64,000 nt of DNA, taken from assembly GCA_043228905.1 (NCBI GenBank), contig JBHGNT010000012.1, positions 17,484,001-17,548,000 of the forward strand. The letters are read 5' to 3'. The notes below the pieces were generated by a model, which was not told the DNA's origin, did no database searches, and saw only the letters and a list, made by a program, of their open reading frames with translations. The position numbers were made by a program, and so were the translations under genes. This document shows, in pieces, positions 45,967 through 56,537 of this stretch; positions within the stretch are counted from its first letter, which is position 1, and each line of letters opens with the position of its first letter. This stretch comes from Azolla caroliniana. Its lineage: Eukaryota; Polypodiophyta.

Positions 45967-46975
45967 ATGTCAGAATCATCTAGTAATCTTGAGCAAATTT
46001 TGGCGGTCGTGCAACAACTCCAACATCATAATGCAAACTTGCGAAACTCTGTTCAAGAACTTTAGACAGCCACAACGGTTATACCTCACCCGATTGTTGA
46101 CCCTTATGCTATAGAACCCAATGTTAGCTTGCCAGAAAAATTCGATGGAACAAGGTCACGGCTAAGAGGTTTCATCAACCAAATCTGCCTTATTATTCGT
46201 CTGCAGCCTTGACGCTATTCTGATGATTTTTGACAAGTTGGGCTCATCGGCACGTTACTGACAGGACAAGCACAAGTTTGGTTTGCCCCTCTGGTGGAGA
46301 CCTCTTCGCCTCTCTTGAATGACTTCCAAGCATTTCTTACCGAATTTGAGGCAACTTTTGGGGAGACTAACAAATGACGAGCCGCACTCAACTAGCGTAT
46401 ATGCGTTACAACAAGCAAATCGTGCAGCATCAATCTATGCATCCAAATTTCATCAGCTCGCATGCAATGTCGAGTGGGACGGACAAGCCCTCCTCGATCA
46501 ATTCCGCCGAGGATTATGAGGTTTACTTAACTTTCTTGAGCCCACATCTTTGAATGAGGCTATTTCCCAAACTGTGCACTACGATAACCATGTCTTTGAG
46601 TTCTGGCAAGAGGAATGTCCTCACCGGATCCATCCACCTTGGCCAGCCACTACGCGAAGTCACCTACCATGGTTGACGACCCCGCCTCCCATGTCATCCT
46701 CCACTTCATCTTCAACTCCTACCACAAATTCTAGCTCGCCAATGGAGATCGATCGAATTCGCTACTGACCATTGACTAATGCGCAACGACAACATCGACG
46801 GGCCAACAATTTGTGTCTCTATTGTGGCGACCCTGACCATTTGATCCGCTCTTGCCCAAAAAAGGGACCCTGTCAAACACCACATCATGTGGATGGGGTT
46901 GACATTTTCTACCAACAGGAAAACTCCAATGTCCAATTGCAGTAGGGGTTGTGCATCTGGACCACAAGAGTCGAC
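45967..46975 (+). pseudogene. gypsy gag with zinc knuckle
   Basis: Starts MSESSSNLEQILAVVQQLQ and has several internal stops. The capsid phrase LLTGQAQVWFAPLVETSSPL and an FxAxFxETN-like end are typical of plant gypsy gag. The CCHC knuckle is LCLYCGDPDHLIRSCPKK (about 46813-46866). Confidence 0.78.
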
Positions 46976-47721
46976 AATTATGTCAAGGGCCCAATCAACC
47001 GACTTCCTCGACAACAAGCTTCATGCTTCCGATCACTCTTCAGTTTGGCTCTACCACTCTAAAGACAAAAGCTTTATTGGATTCAAGGGCTACGTCGTGC
47101 TTTATTGACATCATGTTTGCACGGAAACACAACATTCCAAGCAACAAAATAATTGTCCCAATTCCAGTTGAAGTGATCGACAATCGAATGCTCTCTTCTG
47201 GTGCCATCACATATACAACAATTCCCTTGGGTCTCCACATAGGAGCCCACCAGGAAGAAATCACTTTTAACCTCATCGCATCACCTCGCCATCCTATCAT
47301 CTTGGGGTTATCATGGCTCAAGACTCACAATCCAGTCGTGGATTGGCGATCTTGCTCCATCAACTTCACCTCAAATTTGCACTCACAAGGGTTTATGTCC
47401 ACCCTTCTTCGAGCCAATGTTCCGCCATTTGTTTGGCCGCCTACTCCGGTGAGGACGGTTGCTCCCACTTATGTTTCAGGGACAACTCCCATTTCTACTC
47501 CGGTGAGAACCACATCAATGGTTGCACCGATTCCAGTTTCTGCTCCAGTGAGGACCACATCAATGGTCGCTCCCACTCATGTTTCTGATCCGGTGAGGAC
47601 TAGGTTATCGGTCACTCCCATTTCCTCTTCAGCGAGAACCATGTTAACGGTTGCGCCAATAGAAACAACATTGATAGTTAGTTTTGTGTCGGCCTCGGAA
47701 ACCATTCCAACTCTTGCTTAG
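46976..47721 (+). pseudogene. gypsy aspartic protease region with altered active site
   Basis: The frame reads TKALLDSRATSCFIDIMFAR, where the family has DSGAT: the glycine after Asp-Ser is Arg. IILGLSWLKTHNPVVDW follows, as in chromovirus-type proteases. The 3' part is a Thr/Pro-rich linker made of repeats (PVRTTSMVAPI type) that ends at a stop. Confidence 0.82.
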
Positions 47722-47733
47722 GTAAGCGATACA

Positions 47734-49140
47734 GTGTTGATTGCATCCATTTCTAATTCTAAGGACATGGCGTTCATGTCCACTCCAGATACTACTCTAT
47801 GTACTAGCTCTTTTCCATCAAAATACAATGATTTCTCTTATGTATTTGAGAAGAAAAATGTTGATCGCCTACTTGAACATTGCCCATACAATTGTCCAAT
47901 TGACTTGAAAGATGGTGCTTGTCCTCTATTTGGCCCTATCTATGGTTTATCTGAACTTGAACTCAAGACCCTCAAAATATACATTGAAGAGAATCTCGCA
48001 AAGGGATTCATTCGCCACTCAAAATCTCCAGTTGGCTCTCCTATTCTATTTGTCAAAAATAAAGATGGAACGTTACGCCTATGTATCGACTATCGTTGGC
48101 TAAATTGAGTCACGGTTCGAAACCACTATCCACTACCTCTAATCCCCGAACTCCTCGACCGAATTTGGGCTGGGCGTATATTCTCCAAAATCGATCTCAG
48201 AGGCGCCTACAACTTGGTGCGTATCAAGTCTGGAGATGAGTGGAAAACGGCATTTCAAACCAAGTATGGGCATTTTGAATACATGATAATGCCATTTGGT
48301 CTCACAAATGCTACTGCTATTTTCCAACATATGATGAATGACATCTTCCGAGAATATCTAGACCAATTTGTGGTCATCTATCTCAACAACATACTTATCT
48401 TCTCACAGGACTACATAGAGCACACCAAGCACATTCGACTTATCTTGTCCAAACTTCGCGAACATGGACTTTATGTGAAACCCGAGAAGTGTGAGTTTGA
48501 TCGAACCTCAGTTGAATTCCTCGGGTATGTCATTTCATCTGATGGTCTCACTATGGACGAGAAGAGAGTCGAAACAGTTCAAGAGTGGGAAGTTCCCACC
48601 AGGGTCAAGGATGTGCAATCATTTTTAGGTTTTTCCAACTTCTATCGTCGATTCATTCAAGGATTCTCTACATTGGCGCAACCACTTATAGCAGTCACTC
48701 GGAAGGATTCCCCTTTTTGCTAAACTCCTACAACCCAACTAGCATTCGAGACACTAAAGAAAGCTTTTACCTCGGCTCCGGTACTTCTACACCCAGATCT
48801 GACCAAACCATTTATGATCGAAACTTATGCCTCTGACTTCGTCATCGGTGCCATTCTCTCTCAATAAGATAACAATGGGATTCTTCATCTTGTTGACTTT
48901 TATTCTCGGAAGTTCATAGTTCCCGAGATCAACTACCCAATTTATGACAAAGAACTCTCTACCATTATTGCAACCTTTGAAGAATGGCGTCCTTACTTAG
49001 CAGGCGCCGAACACCGTGTCCAGGTGGTGATTGATCACAAGAACCTCATCTACTTCATCACTACTCGCATTTTGAACCGAAGGCAAGTGCGATGGGTGAC
49101 CTTCCTGGCTGACTACGACTTTGAAATTGTTTTTCGTCCC
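47734..49140 (+). pseudogene. gypsy reverse transcriptase and RNase H, catalytic YLDD changed to YLNN
   Basis: Clear motifs are [19 protein letters not shown] (then a stop), [38 protein letters not shown] and [15 protein letters not shown]. Two Asp of the metal-binding box are Asn. Then come [20 protein letters not shown] and, after a stop, [12 protein letters not shown] of RNase H. Further stops occur at about 48106, 48721 and 48868. Family assignment is firm; activity is excluded by these changes. Confidence 0.92.
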
Positions 49141-49835
49141 AGTGCCCAACATGGTAAAGCTGATGCCCTATCTCGGCGTTCGGAATTCGAAATCCGACTA
49201 GGAGATGAGACCTACAATCCACAATCACATTGCCTCCTACAACCACATCAGATTCAACTCTTTGCAGCTTATATGGGTGCGGATGAATCATTACTCAACG
49301 CAATAGCCATAGATACTACCACCGAGAAATTTGCAAAAGAAATTAAGGAGAATCGAGTCAATAAATCAACCATAAAGGAGGTATGGAATAGTCAAGACCA
49401 ATTTATGTTTCAAGATGGTTTTCTTTTCCGAAACAACTTAATGTATGTCCCAGATGGTCCTTGTCGTATCCGTATCATGAAGGAATGCCATGATGACGCC
49501 CTAGTTGGACATTTTGGCGTTGCAAAAACTTTGGAGTTAATCTCTAGAAGTTATTGGTGGCGGCAACCTTGGAAACTTGTTAAACAATTTGTGAAAACAT
49601 GTGATACATGTGCTCGCGCCAAAGCAGTACATCATCGTCCCTATGGCCTACTCAACCTTTGCCAATTGCAAGTAGGCCATGGGCCTCCATCTTGACGGAT
49701 TTTATCACCAACCTTCCCGACATTGAAGGATTCAATTCAGTATTGGTGGTGGTGGATAGATTTTATCACCAATCGGGCTTCTTGCTTTGGCTCGTCCTAC
49801 CTCATCTTGAGGGACCGGATTCCCAACAATTGTAA
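49141..49835 (+). pseudogene. gypsy integrase, truncated after the start of the core
   Basis: The frame from the RNase H end (QHGKADALSRRSEF) passes to the HHCC zinc finger (ECHDDALVGHFGVAKTLELI ... CDTCARAK). A frame change leads to [20 protein letters not shown], the first Asp region of the core. The rest of the core and the C-terminus are missing; the next sequence is the 3' untranslated part and the LTR. Confidence 0.85.
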
Positions 49836-49910
49836 CTTTAGATCAAAACTATAATCTAGGTTCAGGGGGAGATAAGCCCAATTCTTTGTATACATAGGAA
49901 GAGTAGTGCT

Positions 49911-50150
49911 TTTACGGGGGAGTTTGTTGGCATAAAAGGATGTCTCATTCCACTTTATATCCAAAGTGTGGACACGTTCTCAAGTTAGGGCTTGAATATA
50001 TAAGCCCAAACCTAACATTGTATAGAGTGTCTTAGAGAGAGAGAGAGAGAGTTTTCCTTTTTAAAGAAGAGAATAAACAGAGCCTCTATTAGAGCTTAAT
50101 TGAATCTATCTTACCTTCTATCTTATTGCATATTCTATTTGTGTTGTTTG
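49911..50150 (+). repeat. Polypurine tract and first part of the gypsy 3' LTR
   Basis: ACGGGGGAGTT precedes TGTTGGCATAAAAGGATGTC (49925). The LTR has a (GA)n run at 50035-50051 and is cut at 50150 by the copia insertion; 28 bp of it remain at 62795-62822. Confidence 0.82.
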
Positions 50151-50769
50151 TGTTGAGAATCGGATCGTCAATCCACAATAGATATGCTAAAAGTACACAA
50201 CTCGGAACAGAAAACAACAATATGAACAGAAAGTACAGTGCACACAGATTTACGTGGAAACCCTAAAACGGGAGAAAAAACACGGGAGAACACGACTTCA
50301 CTATATAGTGGATGTACGTGAGAGAAGATTACAACACTCTCGACTGTGGAGTATATCAACCTCATAGGGCTCTTGGCATCTGCTGTTACGAACACAGTTA
50401 TGGCACCACTCTCTCTCTCTTCTCTCTCTCTCTCTGATAACGGAGGCTAATCCCTTATTATGCTCCACTCACACTCTATGTTTTGCCCTAGATGTATTTA
50501 TACTCATACATCATATGGGCTATTTACAAGTGTAGCCCCTACTACACATTGTTACTATTATTATTATTATAGTAATAATAATAATCGACAGTTAATCAGG
50601 CGACTCTCTACTGTCGACTCTCGATACTCGACCCGAACAATCAGCTCCTCCTTGTCTTCGACTATCGGCTCTTCTCGGCCCGAACAGTCGGCTCCTCCTT
50701 TTCTTCAACAGTCATCTCTTCTAGGCATGAATTGTCAGCTCCTCTCACTGAAGGGATATATTCCCAACA
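50151..50769 (-). repeat. 3' LTR of copia element 1
   Basis: 619 bp, TGTTGGGAATATATCCC to GATTCTCAACA on the minus strand. Next to its start the minus strand reads GAAGGGGGAGTT, a polypurine tract (50770-50781). Confidence 0.93.
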
Positions 50770-50782
50770 AACTCCCCCTTCA

Positions 50783-51885
50783 CTATTGTGGGAGAGAATC
50801 GATCAGTCTTGTCTTTTGTCGACAGACTCCAAGTCTACGCATCAGCAGGTTCTTTGTCAGCTTGTCGGATCCATTTTCTTTGGTATGGATCTTTATGAGA
50901 GTAAACTCTCCTTCTTCGTCTTTTTCCCGCAACCAGTGATACCTCCTCTGTATATGCTTAGTCCAGGAGTGGTGTGCAACATTCTTGGCTAGATGTATCG
51001 TACTATAGCTATCGCAATGAAGCAAGAATTCCATTTGCTTCATTCCCAACTCGCTAAGTAAATTTCTCATCCAAATTAGCTCTTTTCTGGCCTCTATCGC
51101 TGCCATATACTCTGCCTCTGTGGTCGACAAAGCTACAAACTTTTGTAGCCTTGGCTGCCATGACACTGCTCCCCCTGCATAGGTCATCACATACCTTGAC
51201 ATGGATCGGCTTGAGTCTACATCCCCCAACATGTCTGAGTCGGTAAACCCTTAGAGTATAGGTTCTCCAATACCATATCTAAGGGATACCCCCGAGGTGC
51301 CTTTCAAATACCAAAGTATCCACTTAACAGCTACCTAGTGCTCTCGTCCTAGATTACTCATATATCGGCTTATTGCTCCCACATCAAATGCTATGTATGG
51401 TCTCGTGTAGACCATAACGTACATTAAACTTCCGACGACTAAGGCATATGGTACCTTCCTCATCTCAGCCTTCTCTTTCTCGTTCCTTGGGCATTGCTTT
51501 GCATTCAGCTTGCAATTTGTCAGTAACATCGAGTCGACTGGCTTTGTTCCAACATGTTGAACCTCTCTACGATCTTTGTCACATATTTCTATTGTGACAA
51601 CCACAACGCTTTCTTAGTTCTGTCCCGAACTATGTGCATCCCCAAGATCTATTTAGGCGGTCCAAGATCTTTCATGGCAAATGATTTGCCTAGAGCTTTC
51701 TTCAAGCTTCCGATCTTCCTGATATCTTGACTGACTATCAACATGTCATCTACATATAATAAGAGAATCAAGAAGTCACATTCATCATACCTTTTGACAA
51801 AACACACAGTGATCTACCTGTGTTTTCTGGAAACCATGTTTCACCATGAAGGATTTGAACTTCTAGTACCACTGCCAGTGAGTTG
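50783..51885 (-). pseudogene. copia element 1: RT C-terminal part and RNase H
   Basis: Order on the minus strand: a frame near 51870-51700 with SFMVKHGF-like residues and LLYVDDMLIVSQ (YVDD intact), then PYALVVGSLMYVMVYTRPYI, then RNase H with MLGDVDSSRSMSRYVMTY, LSTTEAEYMAAIEARKELIW and HIQRRYHWLREK. Stops interrupt it at several places. The upstream half of RT is absent at the border with copia element 2. Confidence 0.88.
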
Positions 51886-51887
51886 GG

Positions 51888-52211
51888 GAGCTGGTTAACC
51901 GGATCTAGCAATAACCGGAAGCCTAGTAATAACTTAGATTACTAGGTAGTTATTGTCTCGTACTTAGTGTCAAATGCTCGTGTGAGCATTGAAGTACGTT
52001 GTACTTCTATCAGTCCCATGAGGACTTGTATAAATAGTGTTGTTAAGCACGATGTATGTACAAAGTGTTGATATAATTTTTGAATTTAGATTCTTGTTCT
52101 GCTCTCTCTGTCTCTCCTGAGTATTCTGTGTATTATTCTCTCTCTCTCTCTCTCTCTCTGCTACTACACAACCAAACTGTTGTCTTACGCTTCCGCACAT
52201 ACGTTTTCACA
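51888..52211 (+). repeat. 5' LTR of copia element 2, missing its first about 105 bp
   Basis: Aligns with 58970-59292 from AACCGGAAGCCTAGTAATA to TTTTCACA. It includes CTTGTATAAATAGTGTTG, a plausible TATA box. Confidence 0.88.
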
Positions 52212-52223
52212 TGGTATCAGAGC
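52212..52223 (+). other. Primer-binding site (initiator tRNA-Met) of copia element 2
   Basis: TGGTATCAGAGC begins directly at the LTR end, the standard complement of the plant initiator tRNA-Met 3' end. Confidence 0.93.
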
Positions 52224-52315
52224 ACGAGGGTTGAAGACCTCTGAAGCTGACATTTGCTTTCGCAAGACAAACCCTACAGGTTGTGAGAACAGAACAATAG
52301 ATAGAGAAAAAAGAA

Positions 52316-53533
52316 ATGGACAGAGGTATGGCGAGTTCACTTCCTACAGAGAAGCTCGACCGGAGCAACTACACATCCTGGTCATACAAAATGCACCAGT
52401 ACCTATTGGGGCATGGGTATTGGAGTTTCGTGGAAGGAACAAATGAGGTAGCACCAGCGCCTACACACAAGCACTTCCTTGTATGGGAGCAAGGAGTGAG
52501 CCGAGTATTATACTGCCTCGCATCCTGTGTGCACGACCAGATGCTCGGCTACATCAGGGATGCAAAGACGTTGAAGGAGGCCTGGGAAAATCTGCGTAAG
52601 ATTTTCGCCGCAAGTACCACAACCCGTAAGTTGCAGCTCCGGCAAGAGCTGAACAACATCCGACAAAGAGACATGTCGGTTACGAACTACACCACCAAAA
52701 TAAAGGAGATTTGCGACGCGCTTGGGTCCATCAACGTGACGGTGGATGAAGACGAAATGGTACAAGAGCTGAACAACATCCAACAAAGAGATATGTCGGT
52801 TACGGACTACACCACCAAAATAAAGGAGATTTGCGACGCGCTTGGGTCCATCAACATGACGGTGGACGAAGACGAAATGGTACAAATCTGCCTTGGTGGT
52901 CTAGCGCAAAGGTACGGGCCAATCCGGACAGCGATTTGCACCCGGGAGAAACCACCAACCTTCTTCGACTTGCAATTGATGTTGATGGTCGAAGAAAACC
53001 ACGCGAGTGGGTCCAAGACCACTCAATCGGACAACCAGATGTCGTACACGGAGGCGAATGGGCCCCGTCGGCATGGGGGACGAGGTGGGTCGGCACGCAC
53101 TGGAGGCGATCGACAAGAGCAGGAAAGAAGGCACAGAGAACGTGCCGACATCAGTTCCAGGACTTCCACAAGCAGGGGGAGTCAAGGCTTTGTCGGAGGC
53201 CGGCAAGACAAATCCGCTACGGAATGTTGGTACTGTGGCAAAAAGGGCCACAGAGAAAGCGAGTGTTGGAAGAAGCGCGCCGATTCGTATAGATCTGGAT
53301 CCGGCAAAACCGGTTGGGAGAACCGGCAATACTCGCACTACGCAGAAGGATCGGGAGGATCCAAAACCGGAAAAGCTGGTAAGGGGTCAGCCTTGGTGAT
53401 GAAGCACGAGGCAAATTCGATGAAGAAGACCACTTCCAAATCGAAGGAATTATGGTGTGTTGTTTCCGGTGCGTCAAATCACATGATGAGCCACAAAGAG
53501 TGGTTCTCCTTCCTGGAGAAACTGGTGTCGTGA
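52316..53533 (+). pseudogene. copia gag to start of protease, with a 120-bp in-frame duplication
   Basis: A 405-codon frame starting MDRGMASSLPTEKLDRSNYT. The UBN2-type gag body contains TTRKLQLRQELNNI; from 52643 a 40-residue block (ELNNIRQRDMSVTNYTTKIK and on to DEDEMVQ) is present twice in tandem. A CCHC knuckle follows (CWYCGKKGHRESECWKK). The protease starts LWCVVSGASNHMMSH, where the family has VDSGAS: the catalytic Asp is Val. The frame ends in the insertion at 53524. Confidence 0.88.
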
Positions 53534-54631
53534 AGATTTTCGGCAATGGTATGAAAATCAAATAAAACTACAAAAAGATGGAGGTCTTCAAGAGCTTTCA
53601 AATGTGCTTTACCACATAAAAAACAGACATCTAAGTGACAAGTTATGTGGGAGTGAAGTATTAGAAGGAAAAAGAGAAAAATAAGACTGTGAGATATCCC
53701 ACATAGACAGAAAATAAGGATCTCACCATATATAAGGTAGAGCAAAAGCTATTATCTTTGTGTATATGTGTGGAGCATAGAGAGATCAAGGTGACTTGAA
53801 CTAAGCCATTGGGTGTGGCGTGGCTACTTGTAAAGGTTTTGCCCAACCAAAATCGGACTAGCAACGTAACCGGCATCTGGCAACGAAACCGGGACCGGGT
53901 GACTGAACGATAACCAACATTCGGCATCCGGCATCCGACAACCGGCGACCGAACGGTAACCGGCATCCGGCAACCGGCGATAGAACTGGAATCCGGCGAC
54001 TAACGGTAACAGGCGACGACCGGCATCCGGATAGATATATAAATAAATAAATAAATAAATATATGTATACACAAGGAGTGCAAGTGTGGATTTGAACCTT
54101 GCACCTCCAAGATGAGAGTTAATAAACTTATCACTAAGCCAACACATTTTCTTGAAATAATATCTTTATCATAGTAACTTTACATGTAAATTCGCATACA
54201 TGAGAGCTAAAATGAGTGACATGGTTATCATGCACCACATGTAATACATGAGCGCCAAATGGCAAACATGCATTTTATGCATGTCTTGAACCCTCAAATG
54301 CATGAGGGTATCTATAAAAGAGGGGATAAAAAAGATAAAAGGGGGATTCTTTGATAAAAGAAAGCTTTGTACTTTAAATCAAAACTAATATTAAGAAGAA
54401 AATTCGTTATCCTTTTGATGATATACCTTGTTCTTGAAATCTAAAGTGAAGAGTTCTTAATCTCTCTCTCAATCTAAAATCAAGCGTTCTATCTTATCTC
54501 AATCTCTCTCTCTTTCAATCTATCTTAATTCCTTTCTCGCTAAAGCTTGTGCAAACTTCGAGTCCTTCTGGTCCAGAACCCCTGCGGTTCCGCCTCACGA
54601 TTCGCGCCTAGTGACAGATCTTCACGACACC
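53524..54631. mobile_element. Unclassified 1.1-kb insertion with 14-bp terminal inverted repeats
   Basis: GGTGTCGTGAAGAT at 53524 is mirrored exactly at 54618-54631 (ATCTTCACGACACC). The copia protease frame is interrupted on the left (WFSFLEKL) and resumes on the right (EQPWVVETEDDTTHP). No clear target duplication is seen. The interior has CCGGCATCCGGCAACCGG-type repeats (53870-54030), an AAAT run, a SINE-like tRNA unit and AT-rich sequence, with no coding potential. It could be a MITE-like element, or a composite containing an LTR fragment. Confidence 0.65.
54037..54147 (-). mobile_element. tRNA-derived SINE-like unit
   Basis: On the minus strand an A-box-like TGGCTTAGTGATAAG (54141-54127) and a B-box GGTTCAAATCC (54098-54088) are spaced as in tRNA genes. 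They are followed by a (TTTA)n tail (54062-54037). A folding tRNA cannot be made, so it is a SINE head or a decayed tRNA copy. Confidence 0.6.
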
Positions 54632-55643
54632 GGAACAACCGTGGGTCGTCGAAACCGAAGACGACACTACTCACCCAATCGTGCATGTCGGAGAAGTCCC
54701 TTTGAGCCACGTCGAACATAGGGGGAAGCTGATGAACGTATTACACGTTCCGACTATCACGAAGAACCTGGTGTCAGTTGGTCAGATCGTTGACCAGGGG
54801 ATGCAGGTGCGGTTTACGCACCTCGGGTGCTACATTGAGGATGAGGGCTAGATTATTGCGCAAGGGCGCAGAGATGGGAGGATGTTCATCCTTGACACCA
54901 ATGACGTCGGCACCGCTTTATTCGCCAAAGGACAGAAGGTCGAATCAGACATCGACTTGTGGCACAAATGGATCGGCCACATCAATTACTGAAGGCTTCA
55001 AGACCTGTAGACGAAACAAGTTGTTTTCGGTTTGCCGAAGTTCAGTGGCCGGAAGGCCCAAATATGTGAAGCCTGCCAGCTAGGGAAGCAACACCGGCTT
55101 CCATTCCCCACCGAATGAAACCGTAGCCGTAACAAGCTCGACCTTATTCATTCGGATGTATGGGGACCAGCACAAAACGTGAGTCTTGGTGGGAGTTAAT
55201 ACTTCGTCTCCTTCATCGACGACTATAGCCGGCACACATGGATCTACCTCATTCAGCGGAAGAGCGAAGTCTTCGACTATTTTCGAAACCTCCAAAGCAT
55301 GGTGGAATGGGAATCGGAGAGGAAGATCAAGTGCCTACGGTCAGATGATGGAAAAGAATATTTTTCCGGCCAATTCAACAGTTATCTACAGCAAACAGGA
55401 ATTCGAAGAGAGTTCAACTGCAGATACACACCAAAACAAAACGGTGTGGCCGAAAGGAAGAACCGGTCGATTGTCGACGCGGCAAGGGCAATGCTGGAAG
55501 AGAAGAGCATGCCCCATTTCTACTGGGCGGAGGCGGTCCGGACGACCGTCTACATTCAGAACCGGATCGGTGACAAGGTGTCCGCACATGAGTTGTATTT
55601 CAGGCGCAAGCCGAATTTGAGACACCTTCGGATATTCGGCAAC
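54632..55643 (+). pseudogene. copia element 2: protease end, GAG-pre-integrase and integrase
   Basis: Frames with stops read VGEVPLSHVEHRGKLMNVLH, ITKNLVSVGQIVDQGMQVRF, WHKWIGHIN ... CEACQLGKQ (zinc finger), then the integrase core: HSDVWGPAQNVSLGG, SFIDDYSRHTWIYLI, KIKCLRSDDGKEYFSGQF and YTPKQNGVAERKNRSIVDAA, giving the D-D-E set. Single stops at about 54850, 54990, 55118 and 55199 break it. The core itself looks well kept. Confidence 0.9.
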
Positions 55644-56537
55644 ATAGCATATGTGCATGTGCCGGATGAGAAGCCGAGGAAGTTGGATGCAAAGTTGGAG
55701 AAATGCATCTTGGTCGGTTACTCGTATGAGCAAAAGGGGTATAAGTGTTATAACCCCTGGACGAAGCAGGTCCAAGTTAGCCGCGATGTTCAGTTCGATG
55801 AAACGGCATCATGGTACTCCTTACCAACTCTGACTTCCGACCCCAACCCGATGTTGGAGGATGAGGCTAGTGAGCCTAAACCGGCCCAGGTAGAAGATGA
55901 TGAATCCGGGACTCAAGAAGAGAGTCCGGAATCGTTTCAGTTGAGTGGGCTGAATGAGAGACTGGGTCAATCCGACCAATCAGATGAGGAACCGGCGAGT
56001 AGTGAAGACTCTGTTGTGCTCTCCCCGAGCAAGGAACCGAGGAGACGGTTCATGCGCAAAGAAAAGGGGAAGAAGAAGATGCCGGAATACATAGCATATG
56101 TGCATGTGCCGGATGAGAAGCCGAGGAAGTTGGATGCAAAGTTGGAGAAATGCATCTTGGTCGGTTACTCGTATGAGCAAAAGGGGTATAAGTGTTATAA
56201 CCCCTGGACGAAGCAGGTCCGACTTAGCCGCGATGTTGAGTTCGATGAAACGGCATCATGGTACTCCTTACCAACTCTGACTTCCGACCCCAACCCGATG
56301 TTGGAGGATGAGGCTAGTGAGCCTGAACCGGCCCAGGTAGAAGATGATGAATCCGGGACTCAAGAAGAGAGTCCGGAATCGTTTCAGTTGAGTGGGCTGA
56401 ACGAGAGACTGGGTCAATCCGACCAGTCAAATGAGGAACCGGCGAGTAGTGATGACTCTGTTGTGCTCTCCCCGCGCAAGGAACCGAGGAGACGGTTCAT
56501 GCGCAAAGAAAAGGGGAAGAAGAAGATGCTGGAATAC
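55644..56537 (+). repeat. 447-bp in-frame tandem duplication in copia integrase/linker
   Basis: First copy 55644-56090, second 56091-56537, offset exactly 447 bp (149 codons). Both code IAYVHVPDEKPRKLDAKLEK to RRFMRKEKGKKKM. Few differences are visible (VQVSRDVQF against VRLSRDVEF; SSEDS against SSDDS; SPSKEP against SPRKEP). The frame 55299-56912 runs through both copies. Confidence 0.95.

Noticed and set aside
52508-53561. Minus-strand frames opposite copia gag
   Set aside because: They are mirror frames of the GC-rich gag coding region, whose zinc knuckle and duplication are clear on the plus strand.
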